Source of the DNA: JAVBJN01 sp031546985
GTDB taxonomy: Bacteria; Bacteroidota; Bacteroidia; Chitinophagales; Chitinophagaceae
Direction: 5' to 3'
DNA: 64,000 bases
NCBI GenBank assembly: GCA_031546985.1
Contig: JAVBJN010000059.1
Coordinates: forward strand, 1-64,000
Positions 51,790 to 61,689 of the stretch are shown here, piece by piece (the first letter of the stretch is position 1; every line of letters begins with the position of its first letter). The notes beneath the pieces were generated by a model. That model did no database searches, was not told the origin of the DNA, and worked only from the letters and a program-made list of their open reading frames with translations. The position numbers and the translations under genes are program-made.

Positions 51790-54700
51790 TCAGGTTCTTT
51801 TTACCCGTTCAATCCTTTTGATTTTTGGTGCTGGTGCCGCATCTGTTGTAGCCGCATCTGCAATAAGCTGGCTAAGACCGGCTATTGTTGCGTTGTTGAA
51901 TAGTGCCGCAAAAGGCAGCTCGGTATTGAACTCGTTCCTCACCCTTGATATAATGCGGGCTGCCATTAAAGAATGTCCACCCAGGCTAAAGAAGTCGTCA
52001 TGCACACCAGCCTGTGTTATTTGCAGTACCTCGCACCATATCCTTTCCAGTCTGCGTTCTGTATCATTACGTGGCGCAGTATAGTTTGCAGTGGTATGGA
52101 TGTCTGTTGTAGCCGGGTCTGGCAGTGCATTCCTGTCTGTTTTGCCACTGGGGGTAAGCGGAAATTTGTCTAGCCGAACAAAATAGGCGGGTATCATATA
52201 TGCTGGCACCTGCCTGCCCAGTTGCTCGCGTAATTGAACAGGCTCAAGGGGTATATCGCTAACCATATAAGCTACCAGGTATTTTTCGTTGTTTTTTTCG
52301 CATGCAATAACCACTGCTTCTTGTATGCCGTGGCAGGTGAGTAGCGCTGCTTCTATTTCACCAGGCTCTATGCGGAATCCCCTGATCTTGACCTGTGCAT
52401 CTTTGCGGCCTATGTATTCAATATTACCATCGGGCAGCCATTTGCCTATATCGCCTGTGCGGTACATTTTCTGTTCCGGGATAAAAGGATGGTCAACAAA
52501 TTTTTCGGCAGTTAGTGCTGGCCTGCCCAGGTAGCCGCGTGCCAGACCATCGCCTGAAATACAAATTTCACCGGCTATACCTACAGGCAGGTACTGCAAT
52601 TGCGCGTCGAGTATGTATAATTGGGTATTCCATATGGGACGACCAATAGGGATATTGGTTTCCTGCCCGGAAGTGGTGTAATAAGAAACGTCTACCGAGG
52701 CTTCGGTGGGGCCATAAAGGTTATGGATGGGCAGGCCAGTAGCCTGGTACCATTGCCGCGCCATATCTGGCATCAGTTTTTCGCCACTGGTCATCACCTT
52801 TTGTAAACTGCCCATCTGACGAATATTCAGCGGGTCGTTCAGCAATTCTTGTATAAACACATGCAACAAGCTGGGCACAAAATGCAGGCAGGTAACCTTG
52901 TAGGTGTGTATCAGTTGCAGAATGCGCTCTGGTGAGCCTGTATCTTCGCGCTGGCACAAAACCATTTGCGCGCCATAGCAAAGCGGCATAAATATTTCCC
53001 ATACAGATACATCAAAAGTGTAGGTTGTCTTTTGCAGAATCACATCGGCAGTACTGTAGCCATAATGCTGCCACATCCATGCTATGCGGTTAACTACGCC
53101 CTGGTGTTCAAGCATACAGCCTTTGGGCTTTCCGGTAGAGCCGGAAGTATAAATAACGTAGGCCAGGTGATGTGGCAGTACTGCTACGCCGGGTTGATGG
53201 GCGCTGAGGGTGTGCGCAATGTTGCCAAACTGTTCCATAAACAGGTTGTCAATCATAATGCTGCTGTTGCTGTCTTGCCGGATGTAGGTAATCCTTTCTT
53301 CAGGATAAGCAGGATCTACAGGCACATATGCGGCACCTGATTTGAGGATAGCCAGCAGCGCAACAATCATTTGCTCCGATCTTTCCAATGCCACGCACAC
53401 AAGGTCTTGTGGCATAACCTGGTGGGTATGGATAAGGTAATGGGCCAGCCGGTTGGCCTGCTCGTTCAATGCCTGGTAGGTAAAGGTGTTGCCAGCAAAA
53501 ACGAGCGCTGTTTGGTGCGGCGTTTGAGCGGCCTGCGCCTCAAACAACGAACTGAGCGTGGCAGTATGGTCATAACCTGCCATTGTATTATTAAAGGAAG
53601 CCAGCAGCAACTGTTCCGGCTCGGGTATGAGATTTAAAAGAGCTACCTGGGCATTTGTTGCCGCAAGAATACTGTGCAGTAAAGTAGTAAAATGTGTGCC
53701 TATCCGCTCAATGGTTTGCGGAAGAAAAAGGTCGGTATTGTATTCAAGATCGAGCAGGAGCTGGTCGCCGCTACCTGTAAAGTTAAAGTACAGGTCAAAT
53801 TTGCTGGTGCCCGTGCCCGAAGGGTGCCGTGTAAGCTGGAGGCCGGTATCCTGTCCGGCTGCAGCCAGTTCTTTTTCCATTGCCGAATAATCGAGCATAG
53901 CTACCAGTACATCAAACAAAGGGTTGCGGGATGAATCGCGGGGTACGGCCAGCTCATCTACCAGGCTGTCAAATGGGTAGGCCTGGTGTTCATAAGCAGC
54001 AATAACGGTCTGCTTGGATTGCTGCAGCAGTTGTATAAATGAGTTGTCCGGATCAATGCGGTTATATAACGGAATGGTATTTACATACAGGCCAAGCTGG
54101 TTTTCCAGCCGGCGATGATTGCGGCCGGCTACCGGAGTGCCCATTATAATATCCGTTGAAGCGGTATAGCGATGCAGTAAAATACTGACCACCGTAATGA
54201 GCCCAATAAATGTTGTTGCATGCTGCGCGGAGCAGAGCTGGCGAAACGCCAATGCATCGGCAGCCGGCAGTTGTACACGCAGGGTAGCGCCATTGTAAGT
54301 CTTAAGCTGTGGACGTGCAAAGTCGCATGGTAGTTGCAGTGGGCTGATACGGCCCGACAAAGTTTCCTGCCAGTATGCTCTGCTGTGGTTAGCCGCCTCA
54401 CTTTGCAGGTAGCGGTGCTGCCAGGTGGCGTAATCTTTATACTGAACCTCTGTTGCTGGTAACGAAGGCGACTCCTGCCGGCTAAATGCACGATACAGGA
54501 AAAGCAGTTCTTTCAGCAATACTTCCATTGACCATGCATCGCTGATGATGTGGTGCATAACCAGCACCAGCAGGTAATGATCGGTGTTGGTATGTATAAG
54601 TGTAGCCCGTAATAATGGACCCTTTTCGAGATCAAAAGGTTGTGTTTCCAGGTTGTTGACCAGCGCTTGTACAGCGCCGGGGGATTGGTGCCGGCAATCC

Positions 54701-57700
54701 ATTTGTTCTAATTGAAACAATGAATTGGGTGCAATATGCTGGAACGGAATACCATCGTGTTCAATAAAAGTGGTACGTAACGACTCATGCCTGAGGCTTA
54801 CTGCATGAAAACTCTGCGCCAGCGCCGGTACATTCAGCTTGCCGGAAAGCGCGGTTACAGATGGCATGTGGTAAGCTGCTGCACTTCCCGGAAATTTAGA
54901 TAACACCCAAAGCCGGCGTTGTGCGTGCGATAGTTCGTAAAACGGTGCTTCTGCTACCGGGGTGATATCGTTGTAGTGGGCAAATTGTTTTTCGTTCAGT
55001 ATCTGTGCCAGCGCTGCTACGGTTGGGTGGTGAAATATCTCGGCCAGTGTAAGCCCTGCATGCAGGGTTTGATGCACACGCGTTAGCAATTGCATGGCTT
55101 TAAGGCTATCGCCTCCCGATTCAAAAAAATTATCGTGTACGGTAACGGCGGGCTGGTCCAGTACCTGTTGCCAGATGTCAAGCAAGGCTTGCTCATGCTC
55201 ACGGGTTTCTGCCTGGGTAGTACCTTGTTCCGTGGCTTTTTGCCAGGGTAGGTCGGCCAGTTTTTTCCGGTCGGCCTTGCCATTCAGTGTAATAGGAATT
55301 TCTGTTACTACCGCGTACCCGACCGGAACCATGTGCACCGGCAGTTGTTTTTTCAATTGCTGGTGTATCTCCGTGAGTTGTGCACCTTCTTTTAATTTCA
55401 GAATGCCTACCAGGTAATGTTTTCCGGAGCTGTCCTGCCGGCAGGAGATAACAGCTTGTATTACGCTGGGCTGCTGCAGCAGGGTGTTTTCAATTTCGCC
55501 GCACTCTACCCGTATGCCGTTTATTTTTACCTGGCTGTCTTTACGGCCAAAGAACTGAAGGTTGCCATCGGGCAGGCAGGCTGCAATATCTCCGGTTTTA
55601 TACAGGTATTGGGTTGCTACTGTGGCTATAGGATTGGGTATAAAAACTTCGGCGGTTTTAGCTGCATCGCCGAGGTAGCCGGTGCCCAGGCATATGCCGC
55701 CCAGGTACAGATCGCCAGGTGTGCCTTCTGCTACTGGAGTAAGTGTTTCGTCCAGCAACAAGGCTATAACATTGTCGATAGGCTGGCCAATGGGAATGAT
55801 ATCGGGAATGGTTTCGGGCACCTCATAAAATATAGTGCCGATAGATGCTTCTGTAGGGCCGTAGGTATTGGTAATGCCCACCGCTGGATGCATACGGCGA
55901 AAACGTTTTACGGCGCCGGCGTTCATAGCTTCGCCTCCTATGAGCAACTGGCGCAGTGTCTTTACTTTAGCCGCATACGCCGGCGCAGTTTCGAGATAGT
56001 CTACAAACAAGCTGAATACAGAAGGTACAAAATCGGTAATGGTTACCTGCTGGCGGGCAATAAGACCGGCAATCTCGTGGAGGTCCAGACCATAAGTATC
56101 ATCGGGTATTACCATTTTGGCGCCGTTGGTAAGCGGCCAAAACATTTGCCATACCGATGCATCGTAGATATGACGGCTGGTAAACAGGATAACATCCTGC
56201 GTGTGACAACCGTAAACTTTATTCATATATGCAAAACGGTTGTTGATGCCCTGGTGCAGGTTTACCGCGCATTTGGGAATGCCTGTGGTGCCAGAGGTAT
56301 ACATGCCGTATATGGGATCGCTCGGTTGCGCAATAAAAGTGGTTATAGCCACGGTAGTTGCTGGTATATTGTTGTGGTCTATCCGCATGCAGGGAATGCT
56401 GCCAAGGGTGGTGTACCGGTCTTCATTTACCAGCACCAGCAACGGCGATAACTGCTCTGATAACAAGTGCAGCCGCTCTTCGGGCCAGCCGGTATCCATT
56501 GGTACAAATGGTGCGCCCAGTTTCATGAGTGCCAGTATGGTAAGTGGCAGCGTTATGGATTTGGTCATGAGCACGGGTACAAACATGCCAGGTTGTACGC
56601 CCGCCGCTTGTAATTGAGCCGCCAATGCATTAACCTGGTTTTGCAGTGTACCGTATGTTATTTCATCGATACCGTATACGATAGCGGTGTGCCCGGGTAT
56701 AGCTGCGGCCTGCTGTTCAAAAAGTTGAATAATGGTAGGAGGTTGTACCACTGCTTTTGTGCCGGTTGCAAACCTGGTTCGTTGCAGTAGTGCTTCCTGC
56801 GATAAGATCTGTGCAGCAGGGTTGGTCCATACCTTAAAATCCGGTTCTGCCACACTTTGTAAAAGGATCTGCTCATAGGCTTGCAACATGCTGTTGACAC
56901 CATTGGGCGAGAAAACTGCCTCTTTATAATCGAGCCGTATTTGTATCCCCTCATCATGCTCCAATACATACGTATTCAGGTCGAGGTTCATATCCAGTCC
57001 AAAGTTGTCGGCGAAAGCTTCTGCGGCCATACGGCCATCCTGTTTGCCTATGAATCCTAATCCGTTGAAGAATACAGAAGTAAATGCAGGTTGCCCTGTG
57101 CTGCCAGTCATGTTAAGGTCTTTGGCCAGCATATGCAATGGATATGACTGGTGCTTAAGTCCGTTGAACAAAGCAGTTTTAACCTGGGCAGCCAGTTCCG
57201 AAAAAGTAGTATGCTCGCTTGCCTGCAAAGGCATCATGATGGCATTGATGAAAACGCCGGGCATGTGCTGCGTAGCTGTGTGTGTGCGGCCAGAAACCGG
57301 GATGCCAATAATGATCTCTTTTTTGCCGCTCTGGCGAAACAGCATTACTGCAAAAGCAGAAAGCAGCATAACATAGGTAGTACTGCTTTGCTGTAGGGCG
57401 AGTGCGTTTATCTGCGCGGCAGTAGCCTGGTTTATATGTAACAGTGCTGTGCGTCCTTTGCTGCTGCCGGTGACCTGTGCAGCCGGGTCGTATGAAAGAA
57501 AGGGGGTAACCCCGTTGGAAAATAGGTTGCGCCAGTAAGCCGCCGAGGACTGACTGCCTGCCAGCGCCTGATTGGCCCAATGCGTATAATCTTTATACTG
57601 CCAGTCTGGCAAGGCAATGGGTGTGGAAATTTGTTGTTGTAAGCTGGTGTGCCGGTGTAGGAGCTCCTGCACCAGTTGCAGCAGTGCTGTGCCATCGGCA

Positions 57701-60111
57701 ATAATGTGGTGGGCTATGATAAATAGCTTGCATGTGGTGTCGCTGGTCTGCACAATACCCGCGCGCAACAGCGGTCCTGCAGCCAGATCGAAGGGCAGGG
57801 CGGCTTGCTCGCTGATAAAGGTTTGTATTGCTTCTGGTGTATGGTAGCGCATGTCTGTTTTCTGCACCGCAACTGGTTGGGCCCGGGCTACTACCTGTAC
57901 CGGCTTGCCATTTTGTATAGGGAAGCTGGTGCGCAGAATCTCATAGTTTTCGATCAGTTCATTAAGAGCGGTATGGATAAATACTTCATTCAGTGGCTCG
58001 TGTATCGTAACACACACCGGTATCTGATAACTATTGCTCCTGTTCTTAAGTTGCTGGTCGAACCAGATGCCGTGTTGGGTTGGGCTTAAAGCATATGCAT
58101 CGGCCTGTGCAATGGGTTGCAGCAATGGTGCAGTAATTGGGGTAGCCTGCAATGCTTCAATTTCTTGTGCAATAGCACGTATGCTGGGATTTTCAAAAAT
58201 GAAATCCATAGAAAGCGCGATGTCGAACTGTTCGTTCAGGTGCATCACCAGCTGTGCCAGTTGAATAGAATTGAGCCCTGCTGCAAAAATATGATCCTCT
58301 GGCCGGGCCTGTACGGTATTGGTAAGGGTGGTTAGGAGCTGGGTAATCTGTGCTTCAACTTCTGTAACCGTAACGTGAGCACCGGTCGCTGTTTGACTGG
58401 TAGTGGTCCATTCTGCGGTTACAGATAATTTACCGGCTTCAAGTGTGGCAAGGCAGGCATATCGTTGTATTTTTCCACTGGTGGTTTTAGGAAGGGTGCC
58501 TTTACGGATGAGCGCTATACGGGCAGGTGCAATGCCAAACTCTTCAAAAACGATTGCTTTGATCCGGGGTAACATTTCTTCAGGAGCATAGCCGCTTTTC
58601 AGCTCTGCTATAATTACGAGTGTCTCCTGTGTGCCATTGTCCTGCGCCACTGCAGCGCAACCATCCGGTACCAATTCGGGCAAGGCATCGGTGAGGGTAG
58701 ATTCAATATCCTGCGGGTAATAGTTTCTGCCATTCAGTATAATAAGTTCTTTAAGCCTGCCGGTTACATACAATTCGCCATCTCGGATAAAACCAAGATC
58801 GCCAGTGCGCAGGTACGGACCATTGCCGCTGGAGGTATAAAAGTTAAACACCGCTTCTGTGAGTGCTTTTTTTTGCCAGTAGCCCCTGGCTATGCTTTTC
58901 CCTTTTGCCAATATTTCGCCGGTTGCTCCATCTGGCAGTTCATGTCCTTGCTGGTCTATGATGCATAGGTCAAAATCCAGGGCAGGGCCACAGCTTACTA
59001 CATGTTTGGTGGGGCTACCGGAGGTTTCGTTGCCGGTAGGTACCAATGCTGTTTTGACCTGCTTGCCCGGCTGGCCTGCGGTAATGAGCAGGGTGGCTTC
59101 TGCCATCCCGTAGCAGGGCTGAAATGAGGTTTCATTAAACCCAAACGGCCGGAATGTATCCGAAAAACGCTGTAGGGTAGCGTGCCTCACCAGTTCGGCT
59201 CCGGTAAATGCAACTTTCCAGGCAGTAAGGTCAGGAGCTTCAGTGGTTGCTGTAGACGCCGCATTGGCGCATAATTCAAAACCAAAGTTGGGGCCGCCGC
59301 TGGTTGTAGCCTGATACGTACTTATGGCCTGAAGCCAGCGTATGGGTTTTTGTATAAAATGTATGGGCGAGAGCAGTACACCCCGTGCACCCACAAACAG
59401 GGGCACCAGTATACCACCCACCAGGCCCATGTCGTGATAATAGGGTAGCCAGCTTACAATAGTGCTGCCAGGTTGCTGGCGAAACACGCGCGCAATAAGC
59501 GCCACATTTTCCAGAATATTTTCATGGGTTACTTCCACACCTTTCGGTGCGCTGGTAGAGCCGGAAGTGTACTGTATAAACGCAGTATTGTGGCCGGCGG
59601 GCCTAAAAAGGTCTGCCGGTGCTTCCTGTGGTGGCAGGCTATTGGTGAGCACCAGCCGGTAAGTACCCTGGTGTGTAAGGTTATTACGTTCTTTATCACT
59701 TAACGAAGTGTGCGATAGTATTACCGCCGCTCCGGCATCTTCCATAATGCCATGCAGGCGTTGTACCGCACGTTGCGATTTAGGCAGCACCGCGGGCACT
59801 GCGATTATACCCGCGCAGAGGCAGCCGTAAAAGGCAGTAATAAAATCGATGCCGGGATGAAAAGCCAGAATGGCACGGTCGCCGGGTACACATATGGTTT
59901 GAAGATAATGGGCAATCTGTATGGCTTGCTGGTGCAGTTGCGCGTAAGTAATATTCCATTCTTCGCGCTCGCCATCTACCAGAAAGGTATAGGCGGTTTG
60001 GTGCGGGTGAGTGTTGGATTTTTCGATGAGTATATCTGCAAATGATCTGCTGGTTGCTTTATCATAAATGCCCTCATGTGGCATAATAAGAGATTGGTCC
60101 ATAATTTTCAT
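51790..60111 (-). CDS. Large NRPS: FAAL-ACP-C-A-PCP-C-A(Ser)-PCP
   Basis: 2773 residues. Start: fatty acyl-AMP ligase (about 1-580; IQYTSGSTSAPKGVEVTHEN, SWLPYYHDMGLVGGIL) and an ACP (FAAGLNSIQLAQLV). Module 1: C (AHHIIADG), A (YTSGTTGIPK; hand-read code D-A-W-D-L-G-T-I-G-K, not assigned to an amino acid), PCP (GGDSL). Module 2: C (HHIISDA, Gly to Ala), A (hand-read D-V-W-H-M-S-L-V-D-K, a serine-type code), PCP (GGHSL). No epimerase or thioesterase; it ends in a basic tail. It should load a free fatty acid and make acyl-X-Ser on the last carrier. It is the first gene of the minus-strand set and divergent from the thioesterase gene. Confidence 0.93.
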   Translation of the reverse strand: MKIMDQSLIMPHEGIYDKATSRSFADILIEKSNTHPHQTAYTFLVDGEREEWNITYAQLHQQAIQIAHYLQTICVPGDRAILAFHPGIDFITAFYGCLCAGIIAVPAVLPKSQRAVQRLHGIMEDAGAAVILSHTSLSDKERNNLTHQGTYRLVLTNSLPPQEAPADLFRPAGHNTAFIQYTSGSTSAPKGVEVTHENILENVALIARVFRQQPGSTIVSWLPYYHDMGLVGGILVPLFVGARGVLLSPIHFIQKPIRWLQAISTYQATTSGGPNFGFELCANAASTATTEAPDLTAWKVAFTGAELVRHATLQRFSDTFRPFGFNETSFQPCYGMAEATLLITAGQPGKQVKTALVPTGNETSGSPTKHVVSCGPALDFDLCIIDQQGHELPDGATGEILAKGKSIARGYWQKKALTEAVFNFYTSSGNGPYLRTGDLGFIRDGELYVTGRLKELIILNGRNYYPQDIESTLTDALPELVPDGCAAVAQDNGTQETLVIIAELKSGYAPEEMLPRIKAIVFEEFGIAPARIALIRKGTLPKTTSGKIQRYACLATLEAGKLSVTAEWTTTSQTATGAHVTVTEVEAQITQLLTTLTNTVQARPEDHIFAAGLNSIQLAQLVMHLNEQFDIALSMDFIFENPSIRAIAQEIEALQATPITAPLLQPIAQADAYALSPTQHGIWFDQQLKNRSNSYQIPVCVTIHEPLNEVFIHTALNELIENYEILRTSFPIQNGKPVQVVARAQPVAVQKTDMRYHTPEAIQTFISEQAALPFDLAAGPLLRAGIVQTSDTTCKLFIIAHHIIADGTALLQLVQELLHRHTSLQQQISTPIALPDWQYKDYTHWANQALAGSQSSAAYWRNLFSNGVTPFLSYDPAAQVTGSSKGRTALLHINQATAAQINALALQQSSTTYVMLLSAFAVMLFRQSGKKEIIIGIPVSGRTHTATQHMPGVFINAIMMPLQASEHTTFSELAAQVKTALFNGLKHQSYPLHMLAKDLNMTGSTGQPAFTSVFFNGLGFIGKQDGRMAAEAFADNFGLDMNLDLNTYVLEHDEGIQIRLDYKEAVFSPNGVNSMLQAYEQILLQSVAEPDFKVWTNPAAQILSQEALLQRTRFATGTKAVVQPPTIIQLFEQQAAAIPGHTAIVYGIDEITYGTLQNQVNALAAQLQAAGVQPGMFVPVLMTKSITLPLTILALMKLGAPFVPMDTGWPEERLHLLSEQLSPLLVLVNEDRYTTLGSIPCMRIDHNNIPATTVAITTFIAQPSDPIYGMYTSGTTGIPKCAVNLHQGINNRFAYMNKVYGCHTQDVILFTSRHIYDASVWQMFWPLTNGAKMVIPDDTYGLDLHEIAGLIARQQVTITDFVPSVFSLFVDYLETAPAYAAKVKTLRQLLIGGEAMNAGAVKRFRRMHPAVGITNTYGPTEASIGTIFYEVPETIPDIIPIGQPIDNVIALLLDETLTPVAEGTPGDLYLGGICLGTGYLGDAAKTAEVFIPNPIATVATQYLYKTGDIAACLPDGNLQFFGRKDSQVKINGIRVECGEIENTLLQQPSVIQAVISCRQDSSGKHYLVGILKLKEGAQLTEIHQQLKKQLPVHMVPVGYAVVTEIPITLNGKADRKKLADLPWQKATEQGTTQAETREHEQALLDIWQQVLDQPAVTVHDNFFESGGDSLKAMQLLTRVHQTLHAGLTLAEIFHHPTVAALAQILNEKQFAHYNDITPVAEAPFYELSHAQRRLWVLSKFPGSAAAYHMPSVTALSGKLNVPALAQSFHAVSLRHESLRTTFIEHDGIPFQHIAPNSLFQLEQMDCRHQSPGAVQALVNNLETQPFDLEKGPLLRATLIHTNTDHYLLVLVMHHIISDAWSMEVLLKELLFLYRAFSRQESPSLPATEVQYKDYATWQHRYLQSEAANHSRAYWQETLSGRISPLQLPCDFARPQLKTYNGATLRVQLPAADALAFRQLCSAQHATTFIGLITVVSILLHRYTASTDIIMGTPVAGRNHRRLENQLGLYVNTIPLYNRIDPDNSFIQLLQQSKQTVIAAYEHQAYPFDSLVDELAVPRDSSRNPLFDVLVAMLDYSAMEKELAAAGQDTGLQLTRHPSGTGTSKFDLYFNFTGSGDQLLLDLEYNTDLFLPQTIERIGTHFTTLLHSILAATNAQVALLNLIPEPEQLLLASFNNTMAGYDHTATLSSLFEAQAAQTPHQTALVFAGNTFTYQALNEQANRLAHYLIHTHQVMPQDLVCVALERSEQMIVALLAILKSGAAYVPVDPAYPEERITYIRQDSNSSIMIDNLFMEQFGNIAHTLSAHQPGVAVLPHHLAYVIYTSGSTGKPKGCMLEHQGVVNRIAWMWQHYGYSTADVILQKTTYTFDVSVWEIFMPLCYGAQMVLCQREDTGSPERILQLIHTYKVTCLHFVPSLLHVFIQELLNDPLNIRQMGSLQKVMTSGEKLMPDMARQWYQATGLPIHNLYGPTEASVDVSYYTTSGQETNIPIGRPIWNTQLYILDAQLQYLPVGIAGEICISGDGLARGYLGRPALTAEKFVDHPFIPEQKMYRTGDIGKWLPDGNIEYIGRKDAQVKIRGFRIEPGEIEAALLTCHGIQEAVVIACEKNNEKYLVAYMVSDIPLEPVQLREQLGRQVPAYMIPAYFVRLDKFPLTPSGKTDRNALPDPATTDIHTTANYTAPRNDTERRLERIWCEVLQITQAGVHDDFFSLGGHSLMAARIISRVRNEFNTELPFAALFNNATIAGLSQLIADAATTDAAPAPKIKRIERVKRT

Positions 60112-60306
60112 AGTTCGGATTGGCAGGGAGGCTGTATGTATTGCTTGCTATAAGGTAATGCATGGCAATATAAATAATACCGATGATTATTTATATACTT
60201 ACAAGCGATATAGTGTTAAAATACTAATGTTTAATTTGCACTTCACCGGTATTCAAACGCTTGGATAAGCGTAATTTTACCTGTTTGTGCAGTGGTTACA
60301 CCAGAT
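60112..60306. promoter_or_regulatory. Divergent promoter region of the biosynthetic cluster
   Basis: This 195-bp AT-rich gap separates the leftward large NRPS and the rightward thioesterase/PPTase genes. It must hold promoters for both. Candidate boxes (TTAATTTG at about 60229-60236 on the plus strand; TACCTTAT on the minus strand) are imperfect, so I do not fix exact sites. Confidence 0.45.
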
Positions 60307-61044
60307 ATGGATATTGTTATGGACAAAAAGACGATGCTTGTTTTGTTGCCATTTGCCGGTGGTAGCTCATTTTCTTACACCCAGCTTAACGGTGGGCTTG
60401 CAGCAACGTTCGAGGTGCGGGCGCTGGATACCCCCGGTCATGGCAGGCGTATGAAGGAGCCTTTGCTGAACAATTGCGATGCCATGGCAGAGGATATTGT
60501 GACTAGCCTGCAACGCATAGTGCCACCAGATCAGCCTTATGCCATTTATGGGCACAGCATGGGAGCATTGCTGGGTCACCTGGTTATCCGGAAACTGGTG
60601 GCTGCCGGGCAGCGATTGCCCGTGCATTTCTTTGCATCGGGACGGAGCGGGCCTTCTTTTGACCGCGAACGGGAAATAATGTGGTCACTGCCAGGGCCTG
60701 CGTTTCGCGAGCGGCTTAAACAATTAGATCTTATGACAGATGAGTTGCTGAACAATGAGGTGTTAATGGAAATTTTTGAGCCTGTTTTGCGATCCGATTT
60801 CCGGGCGGTAGAAACCTTTGTGCACCACCCGCAAGCACCTTATGCGGTGCCGGTTACGGTGCTGAACGGCACAGAAGATGATCTGAACGAAGCTGCTGCC
60901 GCTGCCTGGCAAAAAGAAACCACACTGCCGGTGAAGCTGTATTGGTTCGAAGGCGGGCATTTCTTTCTTTTTAAACACATACAGGCGGTGTGTCAGGTAA
61001 TGATCCAAACCCTGGGCAGGGTTAATGCCGGTACAGCGCTTTGA
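60307..61044 (+). CDS. Type II (editing) thioesterase
   Basis: 245 residues from ATG 60307 (60319 also possible; a GTG at 60292 is in frame). Alpha/beta hydrolase with LLPFAGGSSFSY, the nucleophile in YGHSMGALLGH, Asp in VLNGTEDDL and His in FEGGHFFLF: the pattern of external TEII enzymes of NRPS/PKS clusters. These clear mis-loaded carriers; some release products. As none of the NRPS genes has a built-in thioesterase, this could be a release enzyme, but the terminal condensation domains offer another route. The stop overlaps the TTG start of the PPTase gene. Confidence 0.9.
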   Translation: MDIVMDKKTMLVLLPFAGGSSFSYTQLNGGLAATFEVRALDTPGHGRRMKEPLLNNCDAMAEDIVTSLQRIVPPDQPYAIYGHSMGALLGHLVIRKLVAAGQRLPVHFFASGRSGPSFDREREIMWSLPGPAFRERLKQLDLMTDELLNNEVLMEIFEPVLRSDFRAVETFVHHPQAPYAVPVTVLNGTEDDLNEAAAAAWQKETTLPVKLYWFEGGHFFLFKHIQAVCQVMIQTLGRVNAGTAL

Positions 61045-61688
61045 TAAAGGTGTATTATACCCGGTTTGCAGCGCCTGTGCCGGAGCCCTTATGGATGCAT
61101 ATGTTAAACATGCTGCCCCAAACGATGCAGCATAACATCCTGCGGTATAAACGATGGGAAGATCGCCACGCATCGCTGCTGGGTAAACATTTGTTGCTGA
61201 AGGCCTGGAGCCAGCGTTATAATGATGTGCCAGCATTAGACCGGTTGCAGTATACAGCGTACAACAGACCCTACCTGGATAGCGGGGCCGATTTTAATAT
61301 TTCTCACGCGGGGGAGATGGTGGTATGCGCTATAGCCGATAATGGTCAGGTGGGTATAGATATTGAAGCGGCAAAACCTCTGGATATACTGGCATTTCAA
61401 TCGCTTTTTAATCCCGAAGAGTGGCAGCATATCCTGGATGCGCCGGATCGCCTGCTGCAATTTTACCAATACTGGGCGTTGAAGGAAAGTGTTGTTAAAG
61501 CCGATGGGCGTGGCCTGTCGGTGCCTTTAAAGGCTTGCGTAATTCATGATCATAATTGGGCTATGCTTGAAAATAAGCACTGGCAGGTGCAGGAATTACA
61601 CCTTGCCAGTGGCTATACCTGTTTTGTAGCTTTTGACTATATGCAGGAGATTCAACTTCATGCGGTAGACTTTCCGGCACAGCCATAA
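61041..61688 (+). CDS. Sfp-type 4'-phosphopantetheinyl transferase
   Basis: 215 residues from TTG 61041, chosen because MIKVYYTRF matches the usual Sfp start and no nearby ATG does. Motifs: DRHASLLGKHLLLKAW, NRPYLDSGADFNISHAG, VGIDIEAAKPL (Mg-binding Asp/Glu) and WALKESVVKADGRGLSVPL. It attaches phosphopantetheine to carrier proteins, here probably the four NRPS carriers, the FAAL-linked ACP and the discrete ACP. It is translationally coupled to the thioesterase and convergent with the ABC permease (1-bp gap). Confidence 0.93.
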   Translation: MIKVYYTRFAAPVPEPLWMHMLNMLPQTMQHNILRYKRWEDRHASLLGKHLLLKAWSQRYNDVPALDRLQYTAYNRPYLDSGADFNISHAGEMVVCAIADNGQVGIDIEAAKPLDILAFQSLFNPEEWQHILDAPDRLLQFYQYWALKESVVKADGRGLSVPLKACVIHDHNWAMLENKHWQVQELHLASGYTCFVAFDYMQEIQLHAVDFPAQP

Positions 61689-61689
61689 T

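Noticed and set aside
55417..56451. 344-codon plus-strand frame within the large NRPS
   Set aside because: Lies wholly opposite an adenylation domain with clear motifs; the translated text has no domain pattern.
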